A stretch of 64,000 bases of DNA from assembly GCA_016866775.1 (NCBI GenBank), contig VGLJ01000008.1:1-64000 (forward strand). The letters run 5' to 3'. Below, piece after piece: positions 32,515-40,424 of the stretch. Origin of the DNA: Candidatus Rokuibacteriota bacterium. Its GTDB lineage: Bacteria; Methylomirabilota; Methylomirabilia; Rokubacteriales; CSP1-6. The translations under genes and the position numbers were made by a program. The stretch's first letter is position 1. Every line of letters starts with the position of its first letter. The notes under the pieces were generated by a model, which saw nothing but the letters and a program-made list of their open reading frames with translations, searched no databases and was not told where the DNA came from.

Positions 32515-32592
32515 CCCTCCGCCCGTCAAATTTTTCCAATACGGACCTCGCTCCGCTCGGGCACTCTGCGGACCGTCACCGGAGGAGCGGCC

Positions 32593-32940
32593 ATGAGCAT
32601 CAGGAGAGTGGTTCCCGACATCAGGTCCGATCGATTCGACGACAGCCGCGCGTTCTACGTCGACCTGCTGGGTTTCACGGTGGCGATGGATCTCCACGAC
32701 GTGATGACGTTCGCGTCGCCGGCAAACCCGACGGCCCAGGTCACCCTCATCCGGAGTGACGGATCGGTGCTGCCGCAGATCACCGTCGAGGTCGCCGACG
32801 TCGACGCCATCTACGGCGAGGCCCAGCGGCGAGGCGCCGACGTCGTGTATCGCATCGCGGACGAGCCGTGGGGTGTCCGGCGATTCTTCCTCCGCGACCC
32901 GAACGGCATCGTCGTCAACGTGATGAGCCACACGCCATGA
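32593..32940 (+). CDS. VOC-family (glyoxalase-like) protein
   Basis: A 115-aa vicinal-oxygen-chelate fold protein with two beta-alpha-beta-beta-beta units (VVPDIRSDRFDDSRAFYVDLLGF... RRFFLRDPNGIVVNVMSH). The Glu at the end of the second unit, which binds metal in glyoxalases, is replaced (IVVNV), so it may be a binding or resistance protein rather than an enzyme. CGGAGGAGC lies before the ATG. First gene of a three-gene operon with overlapping starts. Confidence 0.85.
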   Translation: MSIRRVVPDIRSDRFDDSRAFYVDLLGFTVAMDLHDVMTFASPANPTAQVTLIRSDGSVLPQITVEVADVDAIYGEAQRRGADVVYRIADEPWGVRRFFLRDPNGIVVNVMSHTP

Positions 32941-33964
32941 CGGGCTCAGAGCTTCCGCCGCCGCTCGCGCTCTATCGCATGGTCACGGGGTTCTACGTGT
33001 CGCGCGCGCTCCACGTCGTCGCGGGGCTCGGCGTCGCCGATCTTCTCGGCGACGGCCCGCGCGCTGCCGACGATCTCGCCAAGGCCACGCACACCCATGC
33101 GCCGTCGCTGAACCGGGTCTTGCGGCTGCTCGCGAGCCACGGCGGCTTCACCGAAGAGGACGGCGGCCGGTTCGCGCTGACGCCGCTCGGTCAGTGTCTC
33201 CGCTCCGGCGTGCCCGGCTCGATGCGCGCGCCGCGCGGTTGTTCGGTGGCCCGGCGCAGGACGCCTGGACCGGGCTCCTCGACACCGTGCGCAGCGGAGA
33301 GCCCACCTGTCGCCGGGAGGGGCGGACCGATCCGTTCGCCGGCATGGCGAGCGATCCGGAACGGGCGGCCGTGTTCGACGAAGCGATGGCGGACTGGACG
33401 AAGCAGGTGGCCGTGGCCGCGGCGGCCGCCTACGACTTCTCCCGCTTTCGCGCGATCGTCGACGTCGGCGGCGGCAACGGCACGCTGCTCGCCGGCATTC
33501 TCGCGAAGACGCCGGGCCCGCGGGGCATCGTGTTCGATCAGCCTCACGTGGCAGCACGCGCGCAGGCACGCCTCGCCGAGCTCGGCGTCGCGGACCGCTG
33601 CACGGCGGTGGGCGGCGACTTCTTCAAGGAGGTGCCGCAGGGCGGCGACGCGTACGTGCTGAAGCACGTCATTCACGACTGGGACGACGCGCGCGCCGTC
33701 GAGATCCTCGGGAGCTGTCGGCGCGCGATGAGCGCCGAGGCGAAGCTGCTGATCATCGAGGGCGTCTATCCGCCGCGCATCGACCAGTCGCCCGCGAGCC
33801 AGGGCGCGGCGGCGAACGACGTGAACATGCTCGTCTGCACCGGCGGCCGTCAGCGTTCCGAGCCGGAATTCCGCGCGCTCTACGACGACGCCGGCTTCAC
33901 GCTGACGCAGATCGTCCCGACGCCGCCGCTGCAGACCCGCGTGATCGAAGGCGTGCCGCGATGA
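32937..33964 (+). pseudogene. O-methyltransferase with frameshift
   Basis: The first frame (32937 to about 33230) encodes the dimerisation/winged-helix domain of a plant-type O-methyltransferase (ALYRMVTGFYVSRALHVVAGLGVADLL... LTPLGQCLRSGVPGSMRA). The catalytic domain continues in a second frame to 33964: AARLFGGPAQDAW, SAM loop VDVGGGNGTLLAG, and VLKHVIHDWDD. One base is missing in the GC run near 33226-33238. Everything else is intact, so this is a recent mutation, a phase-variable tract or an assembly error. The second frame ends in ATGA with the cupin gene, so the operon layout supports a full-length ancestor of about 341 aa. Confidence 0.75.
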
Positions 33965-34344
33965 TCGCCTCGGAGCTCCTCAGCACGTTCGTCCAGCTGC
34001 GCGCGGACGGATCGGCGACGCCGGTGCCGTGGAAGCCGGACAGGTGGAAGACCCTCGATCTCGGCGAGGGCGACCGGATCCTCGGCGCCGTGCACGGCGA
34101 AGCGGAGACTGGATTCCATCCCGCGATGTGGGAAATGCACCCGAACGGCGACGAGGTGCTCTACCTGCTCGCCGGTGCGCTCGACGCGATCTTCGACGAG
34201 CCCGGCGGCGAGCGCGTGACGAAGGTGCATGCGGGACAGACGTGTCTGGTGCCGCGTGGCGTGTGGCACCGCCTCGTCGTCCGCGAGGCGACGGACATGA
34301 TGTTCGTCACGCCGGCGCGCGGCACACAGCACCGGCCCGTTTGA
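33961..34344 (+). CDS. Cupin-domain protein
   Basis: A 127-aa single-domain cupin. The two metal-binding cupin motifs are MWEMHPNGDEVLYLLAGAL (with one His and Glu) and GQTCLVPRGVWHRLVV. Probably a small beta-barrel enzyme or sensor tied to the methyltransferase before it, whose stop overlaps its ATG. Activity cannot be told. Convergent with the PIN toxin gene one base away. Confidence 0.85.
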   Translation: MIASELLSTFVQLRADGSATPVPWKPDRWKTLDLGEGDRILGAVHGEAETGFHPAMWEMHPNGDEVLYLLAGALDAIFDEPGGERVTKVHAGQTCLVPRGVWHRLVVREATDMMFVTPARGTQHRPV

Positions 34345-34345
34345 G

Positions 34346-34801
34346 CTAGACGGTCGGTCGCGTCGCTGCCAGTCCCGTCGCGCGTGCCAGGTGCTGCTGG
34401 CGACGGTCGAAGGTGACGAACCGCCGGAGGCCGAGTTCGAGGGCGGTCGCGACGTGGAGCACGTCGAGGGACCGGGCGCCGAACTTTGGCGTGTGAAGGC
34501 GGCTGATTTCGATGGCCCGACGCAGTGTCGCCCGCCAGGGGACATCAATCTCGACGTAACGACCCTCGGCGAAGTCCTCTTCAAACGATGCGAGCGCGTC
34601 GCGTGACGCCTCGTTCGTAATCGCACTCCGAAACGCCGCCAGGCCGATTCCATTGACGATCTCAAGCCGGCCCTGCGGGCTGATCGGTAGCGCCGCTCGG
34701 GTTCGCGCCCGCCAGCGGCTCATCGCGGCGGATTCGGGCTCGTGGATGTACAGCTTCAGCAGCGCGCTCGGGTCCGCGTAGACCCGTTCAGCGTTCACCA
34801 C
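34346..34801 (-). CDS. PIN-domain toxin (VapC-like), second module
   Basis: A 151-aa PIN ribonuclease. Acidic metal ligands are D10 (VYADPSALLKLY), E47 (GRLEIVNG), D113 (SLDVLHVATAL) and D132 (VTFDRRQQ), so it looks active. It is longer than, and not closely similar to, the toxin at 4888. The start overlaps the antitoxin gene by 14 bases, giving coupled translation. Confidence 0.88.
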   Translation of the reverse strand: MVNAERVYADPSALLKLYIHEPESAAMSRWRARTRAALPISPQGRLEIVNGIGLAAFRSAITNEASRDALASFEEDFAEGRYVEIDVPWRATLRRAIEISRLHTPKFGARSLDVLHVATALELGLRRFVTFDRRQQHLARATGLAATRPTV

Positions 34802-35042
34802 GATTCAAGGCGTCCAGCGCCTTCGACATCGCCGCGGTTATCGGACGAGGCTGGTGTCGCCGCAAACGGGTCAGATAGTCCTTGGGCCGGGACACCTGCT
34901 TCCGCTTCGGGGGCGTATAGAGAGTCAGGCGATAGCGAGGCGTGCCCTGATCCGTGACCACGACTTCGCCTTCGCGCTCGACGAGCTTCTTCACCCGAGG
35001 AAACTGATTGCGAAGCTCGCGAATGCTCGCGGTAGGAGCCAT
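34788..35042 (-). CDS. Phd/YefM-like antitoxin
   Basis: An 84-aa antitoxin. The N-terminal part (MAPTASIRELRNQFPRVKKLVEREGEVVVTDQGTPRYRL) matches the Phd/YefM DNA-binding fold; the basic C-terminal tail (RPKDYLTRLRRHQPRP... LDALNRGER) would wrap the toxin. ATG 35042 is chosen over the TTG at 35051 because the promoter and palindrome put transcript start at about 35044. It should repress its own operon. Confidence 0.82.
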   Translation of the reverse strand: MAPTASIRELRNQFPRVKKLVEREGEVVVTDQGTPRYRLTLYTPPKRKQVSRPKDYLTRLRRHQPRPITAAMSKALDALNRGER

Positions 35043-35320
35043 GTGAGACAACTATGTCTCACACGATGCATAACGTCAACTGCAGATACCGGCCGGGCGT
35101 CCTCGAACCAGAGGACGAGATCTCGATCAATCCCCGTCGCCGCGCCGAACCGTTCCCATTTCCGAGGAATGGACCGTTTCATTCCCGGCAAGGGTTCTCC
35201 CGCCTTGAATTTCGGGCCGGCTAAGCCAGCTTCAACGGACGCGATGGGTCTGACGACGATGGCCACGAGCGCTACCGCGATTACCGTGAGTACAACTCTT
35301 GTTGTGTAGGTGTCCAGCAT
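34991..35320 (-). CDS. Small membrane-anchored protein, altered C-terminus
   Basis: A 109-aa ORF beginning MLDTYTTRVVLTVIAVALVAIVVRP (one helix or uncleaved signal) and continuing IPRKWERFGAATGIDRDLVLWFEDARPVSAV, which resembles small exported proteins ending in a beta-strand motif. After that the frame reads across the promoter of the toxin-antitoxin operon and 52 bases into the antitoxin gene, giving an unnatural tail (HRVRHSCLTWLLPRAF...). The gene probably lost its true 3' end when the TA module arrived. Confidence 0.5.
   Translation of the reverse strand: MLDTYTTRVVLTVIAVALVAIVVRPIASVEAGLAGPKFKAGEPLPGMKRSIPRKWERFGAATGIDRDLVLWFEDARPVSAVDVMHRVRHSCLTWLLPRAFASFAISFLG
35042..35079 (-). promoter_or_regulatory. 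Promoter and operator of the second TA module
   Basis: Read on the minus strand: TTGACG (35079-35074), 17 bases, CATAGT (35056-35051), then the ATG at 35042. TGTGAGACA and TGTCTCACA (35042-35063) form a perfect 9-bp inverted repeat with a four-base centre that contains part of the -10. The message would be leaderless. The -35 hexamer, spacing and palindrome over the start codon repeat the design of the vapBC promoter at 4615. Confidence 0.68.
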
Positions 35321-35366
35321 CTCGCCCTCCTCCGCTTGAACTGTGACACCATCTGAGTAAGACGCG

Positions 35367-36035
35367 CTACACGCGCGCGAAGAAGCGCGCCGGCGCGCCC
35401 TCGGTGCCCGCGATCTTGTAGAACGGCGCCTCGAACTCGACGCGCGTCGTCGGCAGCGCGCCGAGGTTCGTGAGCCCTTCCATGATCACGATGCCCGCGC
35501 CGAGGATCACCCGGTGCATCGGGAAGTCCTCCGACGAGAAGTCGGGCAGCCGCGCGCAGTACTCCTCGAAGAAGTCGAAGCCGATGTTCTTCGGGCCCTT
35601 CGCGACGAGCCACTCGGCGGTCTCCGGCGGGCAGTACGGCGACTGCGTGAAGTAGTCGGGCCACGTGCCGTACATCGTGTCCGTCCAGTCCGTCCGCAGC
35701 AGCACGATGTCACCCGGCTTGACCTTGTCCGCGCCGCCGCGCTTGAGGTCGTCGATCGTGAGGCCGTGATTGGCGCCGACGAACGAGAGGTCGACGACGA
35801 TCGCCTCGCCGATGACCTGGTCGAGCGAGATCTCGGCCGTCGTGATGCCGTCCTTGAAGACGTGCAGGGGCGAATCGATGTGCGCGCCGGTGTGCAGGCT
35901 CTGGTTCACGCTCGACACCTGCCAGAAGCCGGGGCCGCGACGGTGCGGCGTGATGTCGAGCTTCATGTTCGTGGACGGCGGGCTCATCGTCTGATTGTCG
36001 ACGGTGACCGAGAGGTCGATGATCCGGCGGGTCAT
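35367..36035 (-). CDS. Cyclase-family metal hydrolase
   Basis: A 222-aa protein of the bacterial cyclase/kynurenine formamidase family. The metal site is HTGAHIDSPLH (HxGxHxDxPxH), and other family parts are IIDLSVTVDNQTMSPP at the start and FFEEYCARLPDF. Likely a Mn/Zn-dependent amide or lactone hydrolase; substrate not known. Monocistronic, divergent from the dehydrogenase at 36101, with which it may share a catabolic pathway. Confidence 0.88.
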   Translation of the reverse strand: MTRRIIDLSVTVDNQTMSPPSTNMKLDITPHRRGPGFWQVSSVNQSLHTGAHIDSPLHVFKDGITTAEISLDQVIGEAIVVDLSFVGANHGLTIDDLKRGGADKVKPGDIVLLRTDWTDTMYGTWPDYFTQSPYCPPETAEWLVAKGPKNIGFDFFEEYCARLPDFSSEDFPMHRVILGAGIVIMEGLTNLGALPTTRVEFEAPFYKIAGTEGAPARFFARV

Positions 36036-36100
36036 GGGCGTCCTCCTGGCCCGGAGCTTAGCGTGTTAAGGTTTCGCCCGAAAGCCGCCAGGAGGCGTTC

Positions 36101-36976
36101 ATGCGTGAAACCGTCGGCGTCGTCGGGCTCGGCTTGCTCGGCCACGCGGTCGCGTCGCGGCTCGCCGCGGCCGGCCACCGGGTGGTCGGGCACGACGTCG
36201 TGCCCGCGCGCGGCGACGCGCTGAAGACGCTCGGCGGCGAGCCGGCGCCGTCGGTCGCCGCGGTGACCGCCGAGAGCGAGATCGTGTGCACGCTGCTGCC
36301 GTCGCTCGACGCCGTCGAGCACGTCATTCTCGGGCGCGGCGGCATCGTCGACACCGCGCGCCCCGGGACCACCGTCATCCAGATGAGCACGATCTCGCCG
36401 ACGCTCACCGAGACGCTCGCGCGCGAGGTGACGAGCCGCGGCCACGGCTTCCTCGATTGCCCGGTGAGCGGCACGAGCGGCATGGTGGAGCGTGGCAACG
36501 GCGTGATCTTCGTCGGGGGCGAGCGCGCGCTGTTCGACCGACGGCAATCGACGCTCGGCGCGGTGCTGCCCCGTCCGATCTACGTCGGGCGCGCCGGGCA
36601 GGCGATGACGCTCAAGCTCGTCGCGAATCTGCTCGTGGCGCTGCATTCCGCGGCGGCGGCCGAGGCGCTCACGATGGCGCGCCGCGCGGGTCTCGACCTC
36701 GGCCTCGTGCTGGACGTGCTCGGCTCGGGCGCCGCGACGTCGCGCATGCTCGAGGTGCGCGGACCGCTCATCGCGCAGGGCGAGTTCCCGCCGCAGATGA
36801 AGCTCGACCTCTTCATGAAGGACCTCCACCTCATCCAGGACGCCGCGCGCGCGGTCGACGCGCCGCTGCCGCTCACCGACGTCGCCGAGCGTCTCTACGC
36901 CGCGGTCGCGGCGGAGGGCCACGGCGGCGAGGACCTCGCGGTGGTCGCGCGCGTCTTCGAGACGCGTCGCGCATGA
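36101..36976 (+). CDS. 3-hydroxyisobutyrate dehydrogenase-like enzyme
   Basis: Beta-hydroxyacid dehydrogenase of 291 aa. Rossmann loop VGVVGLGLLGHAVASRL at the N-terminus, substrate signature FLDCPVSGTSGM and catalytic Lys in AMTLKLVANLLVALH; the C-terminal helical domain ends with FMKDLHLIQDAARAVDAPLPLT. It should oxidise a 3-hydroxy acid or reduce a semialdehyde with NAD(P)H. The stop overlaps the start of the next gene (ATGA). GGAGG precedes ATG 36101. Confidence 0.9.
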   Translation: MRETVGVVGLGLLGHAVASRLAAAGHRVVGHDVVPARGDALKTLGGEPAPSVAAVTAESEIVCTLLPSLDAVEHVILGRGGIVDTARPGTTVIQMSTISPTLTETLAREVTSRGHGFLDCPVSGTSGMVERGNGVIFVGGERALFDRRQSTLGAVLPRPIYVGRAGQAMTLKLVANLLVALHSAAAAEALTMARRAGLDLGLVLDVLGSGAATSRMLEVRGPLIAQGEFPPQMKLDLFMKDLHLIQDAARAVDAPLPLTDVAERLYAAVAAEGHGGEDLAVVARVFETRRA

Positions 36977-38412
36977 AGACGCTGGGCGTTGCCGTCGCCG
37001 TTGCGGTGCTTCTTGCCTCGTGCGCGACGACGCCCAGCGCCACCGCGCCGGGCACCTCGCACGAAGCGAAGGACATGCGCCTCGTCGGTCACGAGCCGCT
37101 GCAGGCGCGCTCGGCGTATCAGCCGCTCGTCGTCAAGCAGGGCGAGAGATGGATCGCCTACGTCGGCCACCACGGCGGCGAGCGCATGAATCAGCTCACC
37201 GGACGCACCGAGCTGAACGGCACGTCGATCGTCGACGTCACCGATCCGTCGCGGCCGCACTATCTGCATCACATTCCGGGAGCGGCGGGCCAGGCGGAGG
37301 CCGGCGGCGCGTCGATGGTGCGCATCTGCGCGGGCAGCGAGCTGCCGAAAGCGGACCGCGCGAAGATCTACCTGCTCCGCACGCTCGGCCGCCTCGCGCA
37401 CGAGATCTGGGACGTGACCGATCCGCGGCGCCCGGCGCTCGTCATCACCGTCGTCCGGGGGCTCGGCGAGACCCATAAGAACTGGTGGGAGTGCGGCACC
37501 GGCATCGCGTACCTCGTCTCCGACGGCCGCGCGCAAGGGTGGCGCACGAACCGGACGACGAAGATCTACGACCTCTCGGATCCGGCGAACCCGCGCTTCA
37601 TCCGCGACTTCGGGCTCGCCGGTCAGGAGCCGGGCTCGAATCCGACGACGACCGCGCCCGCGGGCGTGCACGGGCCGATCGCGCTCCGGAACCGCGTGTA
37701 CTTCGCGTACGGGACCGGCGCGAACGGCGTGCTGCAGATCGTCGACCGCGACCGGCTGCTGAACGGCAACCCGGGGAGCGCCGACAAGTTCGCGCCGACG
37801 CCCGAGAACCTGCGCCATCCGGAGATCGGCCGCCTCGACATGGCGCCGGAGTGGGGCGGGCACACGAGCTATCCCGTGCTCGGCATTCCCGTCGGCGACC
37901 ACGTCCTGAACATCAGCGGGCGCGTGCGCGACGTCGTCGTGCTCGTCTCCGAGTCGCTGCGCAACGAGTGCCAGGAGTTCCGGCAGCTCACGTTCCTCGT
38001 CGACATCACCACCCCGAGCAAGCCGTTCACGGTGTCGACGTTCGAGGTGCCGGACTCGCCGGGCGACTTCTGCCGCCGCGGCGGCCGCTTCGGGCCGCAC
38101 TCGTCGCACGAGTCGTTCACGCCCCTCTACTACGGGAAGCTCGTCTTCATCGCGTACTTCAACGCGGGCGTCCGCGCGGTCGACATCCGCAACCCGTTCG
38201 CGCCGCGCGAGGTCGCGCACTTCATCCCGGCGGTGACGCCGGCGACGGCGCGACGCGGCATCCGTGTCGCCGGCGCCGAGCGCTGCAAGATCGCCATCCA
38301 GACCAACAACGTGGAAGTCGACGACCGCGGGCTGATCTATCTCGCCGATCGCGCCGACACCGGGCTGCACATCGTCGAGCTGACCGGCGCCGCCAAAGCC
38401 GGCGTCCAGTGA
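36973..38412 (+). CDS. LVIVD-repeat beta-propeller lipoprotein
   Basis: A 479-aa secreted lipoprotein. The signal ends in the lipobox LLASC (Cys about 16), so it is anchored to a membrane. The rest is a beta-propeller built of repeats with GTSIVDVTDPSRPHYL, HEIWDVTDPRRPALV, TKIYDLSDPANPRF and VDIRNPFAPREVAHF, the LVIVD-type blade. Such proteins are thought to be surface scaffolds or receptors; no enzymatic residue can be named. The ATG overlaps the dehydrogenase stop and the next gene is 11 bases away. Confidence 0.85.
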   Translation: MKTLGVAVAVAVLLASCATTPSATAPGTSHEAKDMRLVGHEPLQARSAYQPLVVKQGERWIAYVGHHGGERMNQLTGRTELNGTSIVDVTDPSRPHYLHHIPGAAGQAEAGGASMVRICAGSELPKADRAKIYLLRTLGRLAHEIWDVTDPRRPALVITVVRGLGETHKNWWECGTGIAYLVSDGRAQGWRTNRTTKIYDLSDPANPRFIRDFGLAGQEPGSNPTTTAPAGVHGPIALRNRVYFAYGTGANGVLQIVDRDRLLNGNPGSADKFAPTPENLRHPEIGRLDMAPEWGGHTSYPVLGIPVGDHVLNISGRVRDVVVLVSESLRNECQEFRQLTFLVDITTPSKPFTVSTFEVPDSPGDFCRRGGRFGPHSSHESFTPLYYGKLVFIAYFNAGVRAVDIRNPFAPREVAHFIPAVTPATARRGIRVAGAERCKIAIQTNNVEVDDRGLIYLADRADTGLHIVELTGAAKAGVQ

Positions 38413-38423
38413 GGTAGCCAAAG

Positions 38424-39635
38424 ATGGACTTCGAGGTCACGTACTCCGAGGAGCAGCAGCGCTTCCGCGGCGAGGTGCGCGCGTGGTTCGACGCGAACGT
38501 GCCCGCGCTCGATCCCGACAGCCTCACGCGCTATCGGCAGCTCCGCGCGCTCGGCCGGAAGCTCGGCGACAAGGGCTGGCTGTACGCGCGCGCGCCGAAG
38601 CAGTACGGCGGCGGCGGGCTCGACGTCGACCACAGCATCATCCTCGAGGAGGAAGCGGATCGCTTCGGCCTCGCGCTGCCGCCGTACTACGACAGCGGCG
38701 GGCGCCTCGGCGGGGCGACGATCCTCGTCTGGGGCACCGAGGAGCAGAAGCAGGCGTTCCTGCCGCCGATCTATCGCGGCGAGGTGCGCACGTGGCAGCT
38801 CCTCACCGAGCCCGGCGCCGGCTCGGACCTCGCGGGCGTGCAGGCGACGGCGATCCGTGACGGCGACGAGTACGTCATCAACGGCCAGAAGATCTTCGTC
38901 GGCAGCGACCACGGCGCCGATCGCATCTGGATGATCGCGGTCACGAACCCGAAGGCCAAGCGCCACGAGAACGTGTCGTGGTTCATGATCGACGCGAACC
39001 TGCCGGGCATCACCGTGCAGCCGATGGAGCTGATGGGCACGGGCGGCGAGGGCGGCACCGATCCCGTGACGAAGAACACCGTGTTCTTCGACAACGTGCG
39101 CGTGCCCGCGTTCACGCTGGTCGGCGGCGAGAACAACGGCTGGAAGGCCGCGACGACGCACCTCGAGCTCGAGCATGGCGCCGGCGGGCGCATCGGCCGT
39201 CACCGCGTGTGGGACCGGCTGCTCCGCTACTGCCAAGAGACGAAGCGCGACGGCGTGCCGCTCGCGCGGCACGCCGACACGCGCGACCTGCTCGCCGACA
39301 TCTACATGAAGACCGAGGTCATGCGCCTCTTCGGCCTGCGCAACTTCTGGCTGACGTACGCGAAGCGGCCGCGCTCGTACGAAGGGCCGCAGCTCTCGTA
39401 CTACCGCAAGATGACCGGGCTCTGGATGACGGGCGCGATCCTCGAGGCGGTCGGCCCGGTCGCGCTCACCACCGACGAGACGTGGGGCCCGCCGGAAGGG
39501 TTCCTCGAGCTCCAGCAGCGCAACGGCATCGTCGCCGTCCATCCGGGCGGCACGGCGGACGTCCAGCGCGTGAGCATGGCGCGGCGGATCGGCATCGGCC
39601 GCGCGGCGCGCGAAGCGGCGGGGGAGGTGCGCTGA
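38424..39635 (+). CDS. Acyl-CoA dehydrogenase
   Basis: Flavoprotein of 403 aa with the three-domain acyl-CoA dehydrogenase fold. FAD/substrate segments: LLTEPGAGSDLAGVQATAIRDGDEYVINGQKIF and WMIAVTNPKA; the C-terminal helical domain ends in HPGGTADVQRVSMARRIGIGR. The catalytic base is not certain because the usual Glu region reads AALELQQRNG-like sequence. It belongs to the group acting on branched or aromatic acyl-CoAs. The gene is coupled to the enoyl-CoA hydratase (TGATG) and a second dehydrogenase. Confidence 0.9.
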   Translation: MDFEVTYSEEQQRFRGEVRAWFDANVPALDPDSLTRYRQLRALGRKLGDKGWLYARAPKQYGGGGLDVDHSIILEEEADRFGLALPPYYDSGGRLGGATILVWGTEEQKQAFLPPIYRGEVRTWQLLTEPGAGSDLAGVQATAIRDGDEYVINGQKIFVGSDHGADRIWMIAVTNPKAKRHENVSWFMIDANLPGITVQPMELMGTGGEGGTDPVTKNTVFFDNVRVPAFTLVGGENNGWKAATTHLELEHGAGGRIGRHRVWDRLLRYCQETKRDGVPLARHADTRDLLADIYMKTEVMRLFGLRNFWLTYAKRPRSYEGPQLSYYRKMTGLWMTGAILEAVGPVALTTDETWGPPEGFLELQQRNGIVAVHPGGTADVQRVSMARRIGIGRAAREAAGEVR

Positions 39636-40423
39636 TGCCGGTCACCTATGAGAAGCGCGATCACATCGGCGTCGTCACGCTGAGCCGCCCCGGCGCGCGC
39701 AACGCGTGGGGCCCCGACTTCAACGAAGGCATCGCGAAGCACTTCGAGGCGATGGAGGACGACGACGACATCCGCTGCGCCATCCTCACCGGCGACGAAG
39801 CCGCCGGCGCGTTCTCCGCGGGCGCGAACCTCAAGGATCCGAAGACGCACACGCAGGAGTCGCCCGCCACGTTCATCAAGAGCGTCGCGAAGCGCAGGAA
39901 CCGCGCGTTCGAGATCCTCGGCAACTTCCCGAAGCCGGTGATCGGCGCCGTCAACGGCTACGCGGTCGGCATCGGCTGCATCGTCACGTTCTGCTGCGAC
40001 CTGCTCGTCGCGTCCGAGAAGGCGGAGTGGCGCCTGCCGCAGGTCGCGCTCGGCATCCTGCCCGCGTACGGCGGCGCCACGCGCCTCGCGCGCTGGGTCG
40101 GCCGCGGCAACGCGATGCGGATGACGCTCGGCTTCCCGATCGGCGCCGAGGAGGCGCACCGGATCGGGCTCGCGCAGTGGGTGGTGCCGCACGCGAAGGT
40201 GATGGACAAGGCGCTCGAAGTCGCCGCCCACGTCGCGTCGCTGCCGCCGCTCGCCGCGCGCCTGTCGAAGGAGTCGCTCATTCGCGGGCTCGACATCCCG
40301 AACCTCGCGGACGCGTCGCTCGTCGACCTCTATCGCTTCGCGACGCTCGAGCTCACCGAGGACAAGGCCGAGGGCCACGCCGCGTGGCGCGAGAAGCGCA
40401 AGCCGACGTTCAGGGGCCGGTGA
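39635..40423 (+). CDS. Enoyl-CoA hydratase
   Basis: Crotonase-fold enzyme of 262 aa. The oxyanion hole is made by AFSAGANLKDP and NGYAVGIGCIVTFCCDLLVASE, and the second catalytic region is ALGILPAYGGATRLARWVG. It should hydrate the double bond formed by the neighbouring dehydrogenases in a beta-oxidation-like route. The start shares a base with the previous stop; the second dehydrogenase starts one base after its stop. Confidence 0.92.
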   Translation: MPVTYEKRDHIGVVTLSRPGARNAWGPDFNEGIAKHFEAMEDDDDIRCAILTGDEAAGAFSAGANLKDPKTHTQESPATFIKSVAKRRNRAFEILGNFPKPVIGAVNGYAVGIGCIVTFCCDLLVASEKAEWRLPQVALGILPAYGGATRLARWVGRGNAMRMTLGFPIGAEEAHRIGLAQWVVPHAKVMDKALEVAAHVASLPPLAARLSKESLIRGLDIPNLADASLVDLYRFATLELTEDKAEGHAAWREKRKPTFRGR

Positions 40424-40424
40424 C

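Noticed and set aside
36895-38421. 508-aa minus-strand ORF opposite the LVIVD lipoprotein
   Set aside because: Composition (Val/Arg/Asp/Ala repeats) is that of a shadow frame; the plus strand has signal peptide and propeller repeats.
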